A DNA stretch of 64,000 bases from Plasmodium coatneyi (Eukaryota; Apicomplexa; Aconoidasida; Haemosporida; Plasmodiidae): contig NC_033567.1 in NCBI RefSeq assembly GCF_001680005.1, forward strand, positions 2,852,001 through 2,916,000. The letters run 5' to 3'. This document shows positions 9,641 through 20,749 of the stretch, piece by piece. How positions within the stretch are numbered: the stretch's first letter is position 1; every line of letters begins with the position of its first letter. The notes below the pieces were generated by a model, which did no database searches, was not told the DNA's origin, and worked only from the letters and a program-made list of their open reading frames with translations. The position numbers and the translations under genes were made by a program.

Positions 9641-12600
9641 TTACAGAAAACACATTCGAAAAAACCAACAACCCAAAGTATCGAAGAGGGAGCAAAGTGC
9701 CAATCAAAAGAAACAACTCCCAAGTGAAAGTCATATCCAACAGAATCACCCCATATTGTGGAGACATAACAAAAAGCAAAAGGGAGTTAATAAAAACACG
9801 TAAGTTCATAAAGGAAAGTGATAAGTTTAAGTACCACTATCTATATGCAAGGAAACATTTATACAATGGAAAATATGCAAGGAAAATAAAACTTGTTTCC
9901 CTAGAAAAAACAAAAAATTTAAACCATTTGGAAAAGTTCTCCAAAAGTAGAAGGAAAAAATATCAAGTCATAGCAAGGAGAGTTAACTATAATGTTATCT
10001 TAAAAAATTCGTATATAAAAAATGTTCCATATGGAACAAATTCCTTTTTAGTACATTTAAAAGGCAAGAGAAGGAAAGGCCACATTAAGAGAAGCGCTCG
10101 AAAGGATTGCTTAAATGTCCGGGAAGTTGCTTTGGAGAAAGCTAAAGATATAGGCGAGAGACAGGCCACCAGTCTGCATCCACAAAGGGACGCGTTTCAC
10201 TTTAAGGTAAAAACAAATCGTCACCATGTAGCTAGCCAAAATGTCGCAAAAAATGAACAGTTTCATGATGTAGAAGCAAATAGTGCAAATGTAGATGGCG
10301 TAATTGCGAATAATTCCGTGTTAGACATGCTAACCGTGGTCGTGAACAGGGAGAGGCAACATCCCAATTGGCATCTAAATAGGCATCCAACCGGGAAGGC
10401 ACTTTTCAACACATGTAACATGCGAACATTAACAACAAATAGTTTAATAGATTCCATTATTAGTTTATCAAACGAGCTGAATAAGACAAGCGAGAAAAAA
10501 GAGGACTCCAAAGATGAGTATGACAAAAGTGTACTGCACTATGTAAACAAAATTTTGAGTGACCACAATTTCCACTACGACATCGTTAGTAGTGTAAATA
10601 AGAACGAAATAGAGGAGTTAAAAAGGAAAGTAAAAAAATACAATGACATACCAAAATTTTATTTTAGAAAACTATTTAAGCATATAGGGGAGAAAAACGA
10701 AAACAGTCGTACATGTGGGAATTATTTGCATACCACACATTGTTGTAATAGTGATTATGATGTTAATTACGATGATAGAGGCAGATCGGATAGTTGTAAG
10801 AGGGGGAATAATGAACACATACATGATGAGAAAAAAGATAGAAAACAAAAAGCCCCTTCCCCTTCATTTTACACATACCAACGCTACCATTCGGATAATT
10901 ATTTTTCAGAAAAGCTAAAAAAAAAAAAGAAAAAGAAGATTCACGTTTATCAGCCTGTCAACCCTGTTGAGCGTGCAAATTTGAGCAAACAAAAGGGGAG
11001 TAACTATTTCATGAGAAGGATAGGGACAAGTAAGCACTTTACCAATTTGAAGCCCCCTTTGAATCACCAAAACGTGGGAGAGAGGGGTGACCACGCCAAA
11101 GTGGGGAATGCATCTAGGAAGGAAGGAGTAGTAGAGAAGAACACACATGTGGGGGGAAGAGCAGTCATCAGTAATCATGTTAACGCCAGTGCTACTATCA
11201 CAACCCCTTGCAACCAAATGAAGCACCGGAATAATCAGGGGAAAGAGAAAACATTGTTGTGTGTGACGAGTGCACCAAATGATCATAAAAATAATTTCCA
11301 TTCGGACAGCAACCCCCTACACTGCGTCAAAAAATGCACGTCTACTTTTACAGACCCGAAGAAGCATATCCTTAAAAGAGAGAACCATTTGGACCATAAG
11401 TTGGAGGACTGCTCGTCAATAGAAAACACCCACTCAGGTAAATCTCCCAAGATAGAGAAAGGGATTCGCCAAATAAATTTAAAAAACGAAAAGTGGACAG
11501 CGTGCATTGTGCAAAAAAAATTGAGTGTCCACGAAAATGTGCTTCAGTACAGTGGGAAAAAGAAGCTGCACGAAAGAACATATAATTTAAGCAGCTTCAA
11601 GTTTTCTGAAAATGCGGATAGTAGTTGTATGCTTTCGCATGTAGCCAATGCGAGTATTGCCCCTAGTGTTATGAGTAACGCTACTGGTACGCTTAGGAAA
11701 AATTCCTTCGAAGGGGTCCCAGGCGCTGTTACGCAGTATGCACCGGTTCGTATTAATAGCACTGATCCTATTAGAAACGATGAGTGGATATGTAACACTA
11801 GTGAGACGCAGAATGCTCGGAGTGGCATCCCAAGTGGCAGAGAAAAAAAGGACAATCGTAGTTGTAGCTGTGGCACTTCCTCGAACATGCACAACGAGTG
11901 CACTTTTAAGCTGAACAATGTTAAGAGAAATGATTCGTTCGTCAACTCCACCGACGCCAATGCCAGTGACAACGTATATTTTAGTGCAGACAATCAGAGT
12001 AATCACACCATGAGTAGCTTCCACAGGAACAATATACAGTGCATGAGCAGTTGGTATCGCAGTTTTTTCAAAAGCAGCTACAAGGAGCAGGGTATTATTT
12101 CTACCTTCAGCAGTTCATTCAGTAGGCATGTTAATGATAGATGTGGCGTTACACCACCGGTAGGAATCCCTAACCGGGGAGGTGCACCCCAAGGCAAAGA
12201 GAACAACGATGATAATTCGGCCATTCCTATTATCCCTTTTCAGCGAAGCGTCAGGACCAAAACTGTAGACGCTAACGCTGGTGCTGAAAGGGACAATACG
12301 GGAGATAAGCAGAACATAAGAAGAGAACCCCCCGAATTGGGAATAAACAATTTGGAGGACCAGAAAAGTCTCAGATCAAGCGTAAACTCGCTCACCAGCG
12401 CGGAATTGATAAAAACGCCCATCGTATCAAATATACAGAACAGCCATTTTGAGGGGATCCCCAAGATAAGCGAAAACGACAGCACCTCCTTCTGCATCTT
12501 CAAGAGGAAACACAGAAGGGAAAAACCCTCAAGTAAGACCCCCCTAATTGTAGACATTCCGAATTTTCGCAACACAACTAATGACATTGATTTATTAGCA

Positions 12601-15600
12601 AAAGGTAGAAACAGGGTAAACATTTTTGGATACAATTGTAGAGACAAAAAAATGAATAACAATGATGATCACAATTTTTTGGTTGAAGAATGTTTGAAGA
12701 AATGTTTGAAAGAAAATGCATCAAAATTTAGAACGAATGAAGATTATGAAAGGTACTGCAATGAAGACAAGATCCTAAATCCGGATTACATTCCGCAAGA
12801 ATCGAAAAGACTTGGTGAGAAATTTTTGCAGAGCCATAAGGAGAAGTTTGCATGTTATGGCAACTCCAGTTTTCATTATCAACCTTATATGAGCAATGCA
12901 GAATGTGGTAATAGTTGTTTTAAGCAGGACCCACCTGGATATAACCTGTACAACGATCCGAACGCGAATTTTATGAATAATATGAAAATTAACGTATTCA
13001 ACAATACGGCTTCTCAGAATACATCTAATAGCACTTTTAACAACGTCGGGATTTATAGCAACAGCCATATCAATTCTATCAACAAGGAGTATTACCTGAA
13101 GAAGGGAAACGACTACAGCAATGATGTTTTCATAAAATACTATGAGCAGTATGCAAATAAGGAAAATGATAGAAACGAGGCAAAGAAATTTAATTACACA
13201 GATTGCTACGATTTTAAAAATACCCTTCTTAATGGACTAAGTAGGGAAGACAGCTTTGGCTCCGATGATGATCTAAAAAATGAAGACAGTGAAATGAACT
13301 TTCTGAAAGATTCGTTAAACTCTTTTGATAATTTAGAATCTACGGAGAAAAAATATGAAGAGATATTACGAGACTTTAACGGGAAAATACCTCTACTACA
13401 TAAGGTGTTAAAACCCTTACCAGTAAAAAATCGATCGAACAACTTTGACATTTGTCTGTACCTACTGCAGAAGCATGGAGGAGATCTAAACAATGAAGAA
13501 AATATTTGCATATTAAGGGACAAAGAAATTGTTCAACATAGTGCCATTTATGATGCTAAAAAAGGGTGCATAAAAAGTAATATAACAAATGTGACGAATA
13601 TAAAATTGTACCACCCTAAGTGGCATAACAAGAAGAAAATAGTAGAACGGTTGAAAGAACAGAGTTGTTTTAATCCCTTCACGATATTTGGATCTGCTCC
13701 GAGTTTGCTCGATTTTGATGAAGTGTTTGACAAAGATGTGTATAACAAATTCGTTTCAAGGAACAGCCGTAAATCTCATTCTCTGCTACGGATACTAGCA
13801 AAACAGAAAGTGATTAACAACCTTAATGACAAAATAACGGATAAGGAATGGCCACAAGTACATGCATATTTAAAAAAAAGGTGGAGTAAAGAAACAAACA
13901 TTGAACTGAACTGGGCATGCGACCCTTTACTGTATGAAGAACTGGAGTGGTATTTAAGCACAAATAATGAATACCTAAACATGACTGATAAGGTTGCGGA
14001 TATTGAGGTTTGCTACTGCCCCACTTTGGATCCTAGTTCGTATTATGCATGGAACGACTCCAGGGTTATATACACGAACTTGTGCTACAACAAATCGAAG
14101 GAAGATGCTGATCTGATGGGCCATTCTGTGAAGGACAAGTACGCGGGGAATAGGAACGCTGAACTGAAAAATAAGGATAAGCAGGTCTCCTTCAGAAAGA
14201 GGGCAAGCGGGTGTGAGCACCTCATGTTTCAGCAGAACCTGATGAAACAGAAGAAGTTATCCAAAAGGAAGAAAAAACTCTTAAAAAAGAAAAAAAAAAT
14301 GCTCAAGGAGAAAAATCAATTATTGAGGGAGCAAAGTAGACGGTTTGCCGCGAACAACGATGGGGACGGCGTAGATGCAGAAGCTGTAGATGTGGAAAGG
14401 GCAGACGCAGTGGACGCTCCATCGTCGGGGGGTTTCTACATGGAAACAAAAGAGGGACCTGAAAATGACTACAAACATGTGTATTCCTCTCAGCATAATA
14501 ATACGAATTTTTCAAATGACCCGTGCATGAGGATGAGAATCAACATGGACATGGGCATGCGTATGAGCGCATTGAAAAGTAAGAAGAAGCACAACCATGA
14601 TAGCGCCTATTATCCCAACATTTTTTCCACCAAGAAGAAGAAGAGTGTCTACTATAACAAAAATTACGACGAAGATGTCATACCGATTATGACGGTCAAT
14701 ACGTCTTTGTACAGGCACAATATGGACAACAAATACAACTGCAGTAACACAGCATTTGATTACATTAAGAATAAGGATAACACCATTAAATTTTTTGCCT
14801 CTCCGAAGAAAACAAGAAAGAATAATTCAGTTAAAAAATCTGTTAACAATTCAGATAGTTTCTATTTCTTAAATTCCTCCATGATTAATTCGGACAACAT
14901 TTACAACAACAATTTGAACAGCTTTGATTCTAAGGATTCGGGGGATGGTAATGATTGCACATCTGTTTTTCACAAGGATACATTTGATGCTTCAGATGAT
15001 AAGATGAAAACTATAAACCAAATAGACACAAGGAATAATCCCATGGGTGGCATGCAAATGGACAATTTTGACAATCCCTCGGAGAACTTGTGCGAAAATT
15101 TGCGAATGAACGAACAAACCAGTTACATCAGTAATAACAATATATACGAATTTGGTGGAACAAAAAATGCGTATGACTTTAGAAAGAATGACAATGATGG
15201 GAATGGAAATAGCGGTGGCATGGGGTACATGATGACAAGGGATAATGAAAACTTCTCTAGCAAAGGTGGAAGTTTTTGCTACAGAGGGGGAGGACCTACT
15301 AATGACTCCATGCAACCGTTTCACATGAGCATGACGGACAAGTATGGAAACGCAAATAACAATGTGAATATGAACATATTTAGCAATATTCGAATGTACG
15401 AGCAGAATTTTAACAAGAACGGGGGGGATCATGGTGACAGCAGGAATAGCCTCAGTAGAGATTTCGACATGGACAACCATGGCGGTAGCTGCATGGGAAA
15501 GGGACCCTTCACCAAGAGTAGCTTCGTGGATAGAAACTATTACGATATGGAGCAAACGAGTTTTTCCTCGAACAAGTTTGGCCATTTTTCAACCAGGGAG

Positions 15601-16386
15601 ATGGCCAAAAGTGAATTGCAGTATAACAGCATTTTCCGCACCGATTTGTCCAAGCCGAACTTTGCGGAACAAAATCAAAGTGAAAACCAAAAGGAAACAA
15701 AATTCCCCATTAAGGAGTTAAGTGAAAGGTACCCCAGCAAATGCAAGGAAACAAACGCAGAATACAGTGACAACCGTGCAGACAATGGCAGCGGAAACCG
15801 CCACAACAACCGCAATGACGATACAGTCAGTGGGGACAACTGCAACTATTTCGAGTGCAAGTATGGAAACAGCTCAAACAAACATGCTAATGGAAAAAAC
15901 AGCCAAATGATAGCAGACTATTTTCTCAGCAAGAATGCTGAAAATTACGACTCGACGGAAAAAAAAATAATAATAAATGAGCAGTATGGCACTGGCGAAT
16001 CCCACAAAAGTATGAACAACGCAAAGGCAGACATGAACGCCCTAAAGATTACGAAACAAAATATTGACAAAAAATATGTTTTAGAAAAAAAAATTAAAAG
16101 CAGCATGTCATTTTATACAAAGAAGAAAGACGCAGATAATTCGACAGGAACTTTTAATTCGAAAAGGTTAAGCAATAGCAACATTATTGTTAACGAAAAT
16201 AGAAAAATTAGAAAATACACCAATAAGATGTGTCAGGATGATAACACATCTTTTGAGCATTCAGAAAATGGCAAAGGACAGGGTAATAAGAAAGGAAGTG
16301 CAGAATCTCCTTCAAGCAGAACCAGCGAAACTTCGATGTCTAGCGCTTTCAAAATGGCTACCTCTGTTTTTAAAAAATTATTCTAG
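9631..16386 (+). CDS. Large low-complexity protein with INCENP-type IN-box (candidate inner centromere protein)
   Basis: An intronless 2,251-residue protein, mostly Asn/Lys/Ser/Asp-rich. The N-terminus (~1-190) is strongly basic. Residues ~1328-1392 read PKW, then ...LKEQ..., NPFTIFG, LLDFDEVF and a Ser/Arg tail (SRNSRKSHS). This order and spacing fit the IN-box of INCENP/Sli15: Trp, Leu, Gln, (N/D)P, IFG, LDLEEIF and an R-S-S tail. The IN-box binds and activates Aurora kinase in the chromosomal passenger complex. A second conserved-looking block with many Trp and Cys follows at ~1400-1500. A Lys-rich helix lies at ~1538-1567, then ~680 residues of Asn/Met/Asp-rich sequence. In typical INCENPs the IN-box is C-terminal; here it is internal. 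The next feature to the right is the centromere, which may be coincidence. The start is the first ATG after an in-frame stop at 9613-9615. Confidence 0.8.
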   Translation: MLVITENTFEKTNNPKYRRGSKVPIKRNNSQVKVISNRITPYCGDITKSKRELIKTRKFIKESDKFKYHYLYARKHLYNGKYARKIKLVSLEKTKNLNHLEKFSKSRRKKYQVIARRVNYNVILKNSYIKNVPYGTNSFLVHLKGKRRKGHIKRSARKDCLNVREVALEKAKDIGERQATSLHPQRDAFHFKVKTNRHHVASQNVAKNEQFHDVEANSANVDGVIANNSVLDMLTVVVNRERQHPNWHLNRHPTGKALFNTCNMRTLTTNSLIDSIISLSNELNKTSEKKEDSKDEYDKSVLHYVNKILSDHNFHYDIVSSVNKNEIEELKRKVKKYNDIPKFYFRKLFKHIGEKNENSRTCGNYLHTTHCCNSDYDVNYDDRGRSDSCKRGNNEHIHDEKKDRKQKAPSPSFYTYQRYHSDNYFSEKLKKKKKKKIHVYQPVNPVERANLSKQKGSNYFMRRIGTSKHFTNLKPPLNHQNVGERGDHAKVGNASRKEGVVEKNTHVGGRAVISNHVNASATITTPCNQMKHRNNQGKEKTLLCVTSAPNDHKNNFHSDSNPLHCVKKCTSTFTDPKKHILKRENHLDHKLEDCSSIENTHSGKSPKIEKGIRQINLKNEKWTACIVQKKLSVHENVLQYSGKKKLHERTYNLSSFKFSENADSSCMLSHVANASIAPSVMSNATGTLRKNSFEGVPGAVTQYAPVRINSTDPIRNDEWICNTSETQNARSGIPSGREKKDNRSCSCGTSSNMHNECTFKLNNVKRNDSFVNSTDANASDNVYFSADNQSNHTMSSFHRNNIQCMSSWYRSFFKSSYKEQGIISTFSSSFSRHVNDRCGVTPPVGIPNRGGAPQGKENNDDNSAIPIIPFQRSVRTKTVDANAGAERDNTGDKQNIRREPPELGINNLEDQKSLRSSVNSLTSAELIKTPIVSNIQNSHFEGIPKISENDSTSFCIFKRKHRREKPSSKTPLIVDIPNFRNTTNDIDLLAKGRNRVNIFGYNCRDKKMNNNDDHNFLVEECLKKCLKENASKFRTNEDYERYCNEDKILNPDYIPQESKRLGEKFLQSHKEKFACYGNSSFHYQPYMSNAECGNSCFKQDPPGYNLYNDPNANFMNNMKINVFNNTASQNTSNSTFNNVGIYSNSHINSINKEYYLKKGNDYSNDVFIKYYEQYANKENDRNEAKKFNYTDCYDFKNTLLNGLSREDSFGSDDDLKNEDSEMNFLKDSLNSFDNLESTEKKYEEILRDFNGKIPLLHKVLKPLPVKNRSNNFDICLYLLQKHGGDLNNEENICILRDKEIVQHSAIYDAKKGCIKSNITNVTNIKLYHPKWHNKKKIVERLKEQSCFNPFTIFGSAPSLLDFDEVFDKDVYNKFVSRNSRKSHSLLRILAKQKVINNLNDKITDKEWPQVHAYLKKRWSKETNIELNWACDPLLYEELEWYLSTNNEYLNMTDKVADIEVCYCPTLDPSSYYAWNDSRVIYTNLCYNKSKEDADLMGHSVKDKYAGNRNAELKNKDKQVSFRKRASGCEHLMFQQNLMKQKKLSKRKKKLLKKKKKMLKEKNQLLREQSRRFAANNDGDGVDAEAVDVERADAVDAPSSGGFYMETKEGPENDYKHVYSSQHNNTNFSNDPCMRMRINMDMGMRMSALKSKKKHNHDSAYYPNIFSTKKKKSVYYNKNYDEDVIPIMTVNTSLYRHNMDNKYNCSNTAFDYIKNKDNTIKFFASPKKTRKNNSVKKSVNNSDSFYFLNSSMINSDNIYNNNLNSFDSKDSGDGNDCTSVFHKDTFDASDDKMKTINQIDTRNNPMGGMQMDNFDNPSENLCENLRMNEQTSYISNNNIYEFGGTKNAYDFRKNDNDGNGNSGGMGYMMTRDNENFSSKGGSFCYRGGGPTNDSMQPFHMSMTDKYGNANNNVNMNIFSNIRMYEQNFNKNGGDHGDSRNSLSRDFDMDNHGGSCMGKGPFTKSSFVDRNYYDMEQTSFSSNKFGHFSTREMAKSELQYNSIFRTDLSKPNFAEQNQSENQKETKFPIKELSERYPSKCKETNAEYSDNRADNGSGNRHNNRNDDTVSGDNCNYFECKYGNSSNKHANGKNSQMIADYFLSKNAENYDSTEKKIIINEQYGTGESHKSMNNAKADMNALKITKQNIDKKYVLEKKIKSSMSFYTKKKDADNSTGTFNSKRLSNSNIIVNENRKIRKYTNKMCQDDNTSFEHSENGKGQGNKKGSAESPSSRTSETSMSSAFKMATSVFKKLF
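13609..13806 (+). other. IN-box-like Aurora-kinase-binding segment
   Basis: Encodes residues ~1327-1392 of the large protein. Key positions are W1331, then L and Q residues on one helical face, NPFTIFG, LLDFDEVF, and a terminal Arg/Ser cluster resembling a degenerate TSS motif. Gaps relative to animal IN-boxes are only one or two residues. The assignment comes from motif spacing, not from a search. Confidence 0.6.
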
Positions 16387-19300
16387 GGAAAAAAAATTAA
16401 ATGGGCATGAGTCCCACGCAAATAACTAAAGCGCGCTTCAAAATAAAGCCGTTTTTTTAAAAGAAAAATTGGCAGTAAAGCAACCCTAGTTTCCTTCTTA
16501 GCAGATTACTTATATACATACTTTCTTAAATAATTAAACCTACCAACATTTTACGGGAATACACAGATGTAGTAAAAATGTTGTAGTTCTGGAATGAATG
16601 AACCTTCCTCTTCATTCGTGATTATTCTGTTTTCTTTTCTTTTTTTCTCGTCATAATTTACCCTTTTCCTTCTCCCCTTGGCCTTTCTTTTTTAATTAAG
16701 TTCTTTGTTTAACATTTCAGTCCATAGGTATTTTAAATTATTAGTCGTGTATTCTAGCTTTATGTAAGCACATGCCAAACGGCTATATATTATTTATGCT
16801 GAAGTGAACATGCATACAAGTACATGCGCACTTATGCACACATTTATATATACGTTTATATATGTATGCATTTTTTTTTTCTGTATTATGAATTACCAAA
16901 TAAAACATTACAAGTGGCCTTCTTCATCTCTAAAACAGTGTACGATATATTTTTACTTATTAACAACTGAATTAAATACCCTTTATAAAAAATAGATCTA
17001 CTGCAAACTTTTAAATTTGAAGTTTCGAAATGTAGCCGAATGGATAAGCGTGAAGTAGCGTTATGCTACACTAGCATGCACATCTGTATATATAAGACAC
17101 TATTGTATATCTTTATGCGTACTAAAAAACATCGTAAAAAGAGTCAACATAAACTGTTGCATGTTAGGTAATTGGAAAAACTTGCAAGGCTTTTTAAAAA
17201 GTTATTTGACATTTGCGTATCCCTAGAGGAAGAGATAAATGTTGTGCGCCTTCCGCTTCAATCTATATATATATGCTATATGTGCTTAGCTTTCCTTTAC
17301 CTTTACCATTTATCTTCCCCTTTTCTGCATTTCACCGCATGTCATTTTATGTTAGAAGCAAAGAAAATATCATTACTATTCTAGGAAGTTTCATAAAACC
17401 GTGGAACTTTTATATGTTTAAAACATGTACTTTTATTTTCTACAAAGGACGCGAAAAAAATTTTTAAATGTTAAATTTGAAAAAAATATATAATATCTTT
17501 TTCTGCCATTTAAAAGTTTTAAATGTGAACATGTACATTTCGACATAACAGGGTGTCTTATTTTCATATTTTAAGAATATAAATGATTATGTATAACTAA
17601 AGGTTCGAACCGTAAAAGCAAAATTCGCATTCTAGTAAGTTCACAATATAACGCAAAAGTATCATATTATTGTAAAAAATGCCTCATTTTTCTGAAGCTC
17701 ATAAATATGTGAACTCTTATTCATTTTAAGGTACAACAACATATAGAACTCTCATAAATACATGACATATATGTTTGCATAAATTTTGCAAATGAATAAT
17801 CTTTACACAGGCAAATGAAACTGAGCGCGATAATGATTAGGATAAATTTCATGTTATAGAAGAAGTAAAAGATCTTATGGAAATATTTAACTCTCATGTG
17901 TTTTTCATGTTGTGGGTTGTGTCTAGGAATAATGAAAGGATTGTGCAGCATAAATATGTGAACAATTTTTCCTTTTTAATTCCGTTCGTATATACAGAAA
18001 AACACCTATATCAAAATTTTTACCGAATTTTTAATTTTATCAAAAAGATAACGTAGAAAGATAACACATGTATATTGCTAAGACAACTTTGTTCCTCTCT
18101 CCCAAAGCAGTAAAATCAAAATGTATAAATAAAATTACATAATTCCATCATCTGATGCAAACAACACATAGGATGAAAGTGAACTCTTCTATTATAAGCT
18201 AATATTTATGATCACTTATTTAGAAATAATGCGTTAGACAAAACCTAGAGTTTAATTTATGTAAATAATCAGGTAAATGATTTTAAAATGTTTTTACCCT
18301 TAGCCCATATGATGACACACGTTATACGTGCTGAAGTATTTTTCTACATGAATAAATGATTTAAGTTTTTATATCAAAATATATTGCCCTACATAGCAGG
18401 ATGAAGAAATGCTCATTTATTTTTGCATAAAAGGTTAATAATTAACACTCTAAAAGCACTAACTGATGCTTCATTTTTTATTAGCAATAAGAAAGTTAGA
18501 GTGGAAACATAAATAGAGGATACCGTGCGTCTTACTATAAATGCTTAGTATCACATGTGCTAATGAAAACTCTGGATTCTCTACAAACATTCATTACACA
18601 AAATGTGCCCTTTCTCATTAAATTCATCTATGTAATTACAGCATAATGGTAAATGAATATGTTTAATAATATATATATTGTGTTATTTTTTTAATTCACA
18701 TAATTTTATTCTAAAGTGTATCTTTAAGAACACAGTACTTGTATAATACACTAATACTAATTCTGAAATGCATACACTAATAGCTTCATTTAAAAATAAG
18801 CTCTTTGACATGTTAAAGCTCATTAAGCAACGGTTATGAAAATTTTATAGAACAAAGAAAAAATCCAACATGTAATATAAAAAAAGTATTCAAATATTTG
18901 ACAAGAAATTTTTTTTTTTATATGTTCCTTTAAGTTTTCAAATGAGTGTATTGAAGAAATAAAGGACTCTTTTATTTTTTTCTACAACTTGAAAGAATTT
19001 TTTTCTTTGTAACACAAAAACAGCTCGTTCTATAATTCTTTTAATACATGCAATAGGTAATAATGAAAGTTCAATGTGGAAAGAAATAATTCTTTCACTA
19101 TAAATATATATAGAAACATCACTCTATTTCTGTGTTATAAGCTTAAGGAGTTCAAGGTTCCCTGACTTCTAGCAGTGCGTAATTATATAATCATTTTATA
19201 TTTGTGAAAAGTTATCATAACAATAAGCATAGAAAATATTAAGTAAAATGACAACTGTCTCTATAGATAAGGACACTTTTTGTTAAAGGTTTCATTTATA

Positions 19301-20749
19301 CAATGCTTTATAAATCACTTTTTGAGCAAATAAATACATCATTTTAAAAATGTGTCCACAAGAAAAATATCACTTATTAATTAGATTTAAAAGACAAATG
19401 AAAAAACAACTTTTAAATAAATGTAAATATATTTTTTAAGCTACTTTAAACGTTCATAGCATTTTTTCTTGCAATTTATGCATGCTATGCTTCTATCTAA
19501 CAATTATCCATGATAAATTTCGTTCTTATAGCATACTGTTTTCCAGCAAAACACAAATACAAGGTACCGCTAATTATAAATTATTATGAGTAACTATGGA
19601 TTTTCATTATACTTTTTTAGACAGAGGGATTTCAAAATAGGTATTAAGTTGTGATAAAAGAAGGATATGTGCAGAAGTTGATTTTTTTTATCATCATTTC
19701 CCTTTTGAGATGATAACTTATTCTTCGTATAAATGAATGCTAGTGCTGTAAAAAGGATTTACCTTGTGACATTTCAAAAATATTAAAATATATTAACAAT
19801 AATAGAACATATTAAGCAATATACATCCTTAACATATTAGCATGCTTCCGTTAATTTCGGTTTAATTCGGGATGCTGACATAGGATAGACATGTATCGAA
19901 TTTTAAAATTATCTGTATTTTTAGGTGGCTTGTATATTACTCATTATTATTATTAAATTTTAGGTAGCTATATGTTTTGGCATCAGGAGGGCACTTTTCT
20001 TGCATTAATTATAATTCACGAATGCATGAATTAGAAAACATTCTTTAGTCTAATATGGAAAACGAACTTAAATATTTACATATAAGCTAATGGCTGCTGG
20101 TTTAAAATTTCAAATATTTTATACCAAAAAGTATTGTGTAATAATCAACACGGAAGCCGCAAAAAATGCACAAAGATAAACATTAGAAGGTATAACAAAA
20201 AATAACAACATAATATTTCATGAATTGCTATATAAGTGTACATATTATTGCAAAAATTGATTTAAGCATTTATGAGATACAAAGATAAACAATCGTTTAA
20301 ATGCAATTAATGACACAGCGCTGCTTCAAACGATCACAGCAACAAAACTAAAAATTCCTTAGTTAAAGTGCACTTCTTCATGTTACATTCTTATTTCAGT
20401 TTACAATATTAAGCAAACATTCGACTGAACTTAAAAAAAAATACCACTTTGTTCTTATTAAAACAGTTACAAAGCTATTGTAAGACATGTCTGTATAATT
20501 TTTTCTTGAATGTTACATATTCCATTTGAAGCATTTTTAATGAAAATTAGATATAAAATTTTACGTATTTATCAATATCACAATAATGACGTTTAAAGTC
20601 TATTTCTCTAAAAGCAAAATAAATATTATGTTAATTCAGATATTATAACTGAATAAATAAAGCAAACATTTACATAAAAAATATAATTTAAAACAAAAAA
20701 AAAATAATGCAAATTAATTTTGACGCTTTAAAGTTAATATCAAATAAAA
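16387..20749. other. Left pericentromeric AT-rich gene desert
   Basis: From about 16.4 kb the base composition drops from the moderate GC of the coding flank to AT-rich sequence with frequent stops in all frames. I saw no splice-linked exons with coding character, no tRNA and no obvious tandem repeat. The longest open frames (60-85 codons) are at chance level for this composition. Confidence 0.75.

Noticed and set aside
17030..17090. tRNA-like A-box (TAGCCGAATGG) with a following GTAGC/GCTAC hairpin
   Set aside because: No B-box within the expected distance and no consistent acceptor or D-stem pairing, so it is not a functional tRNA.
17596..17612. B-box-like GGTTCGAACC palindrome
   Set aside because: No A-box at the right distance on either strand. 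A ten-base palindrome is expected by chance here.
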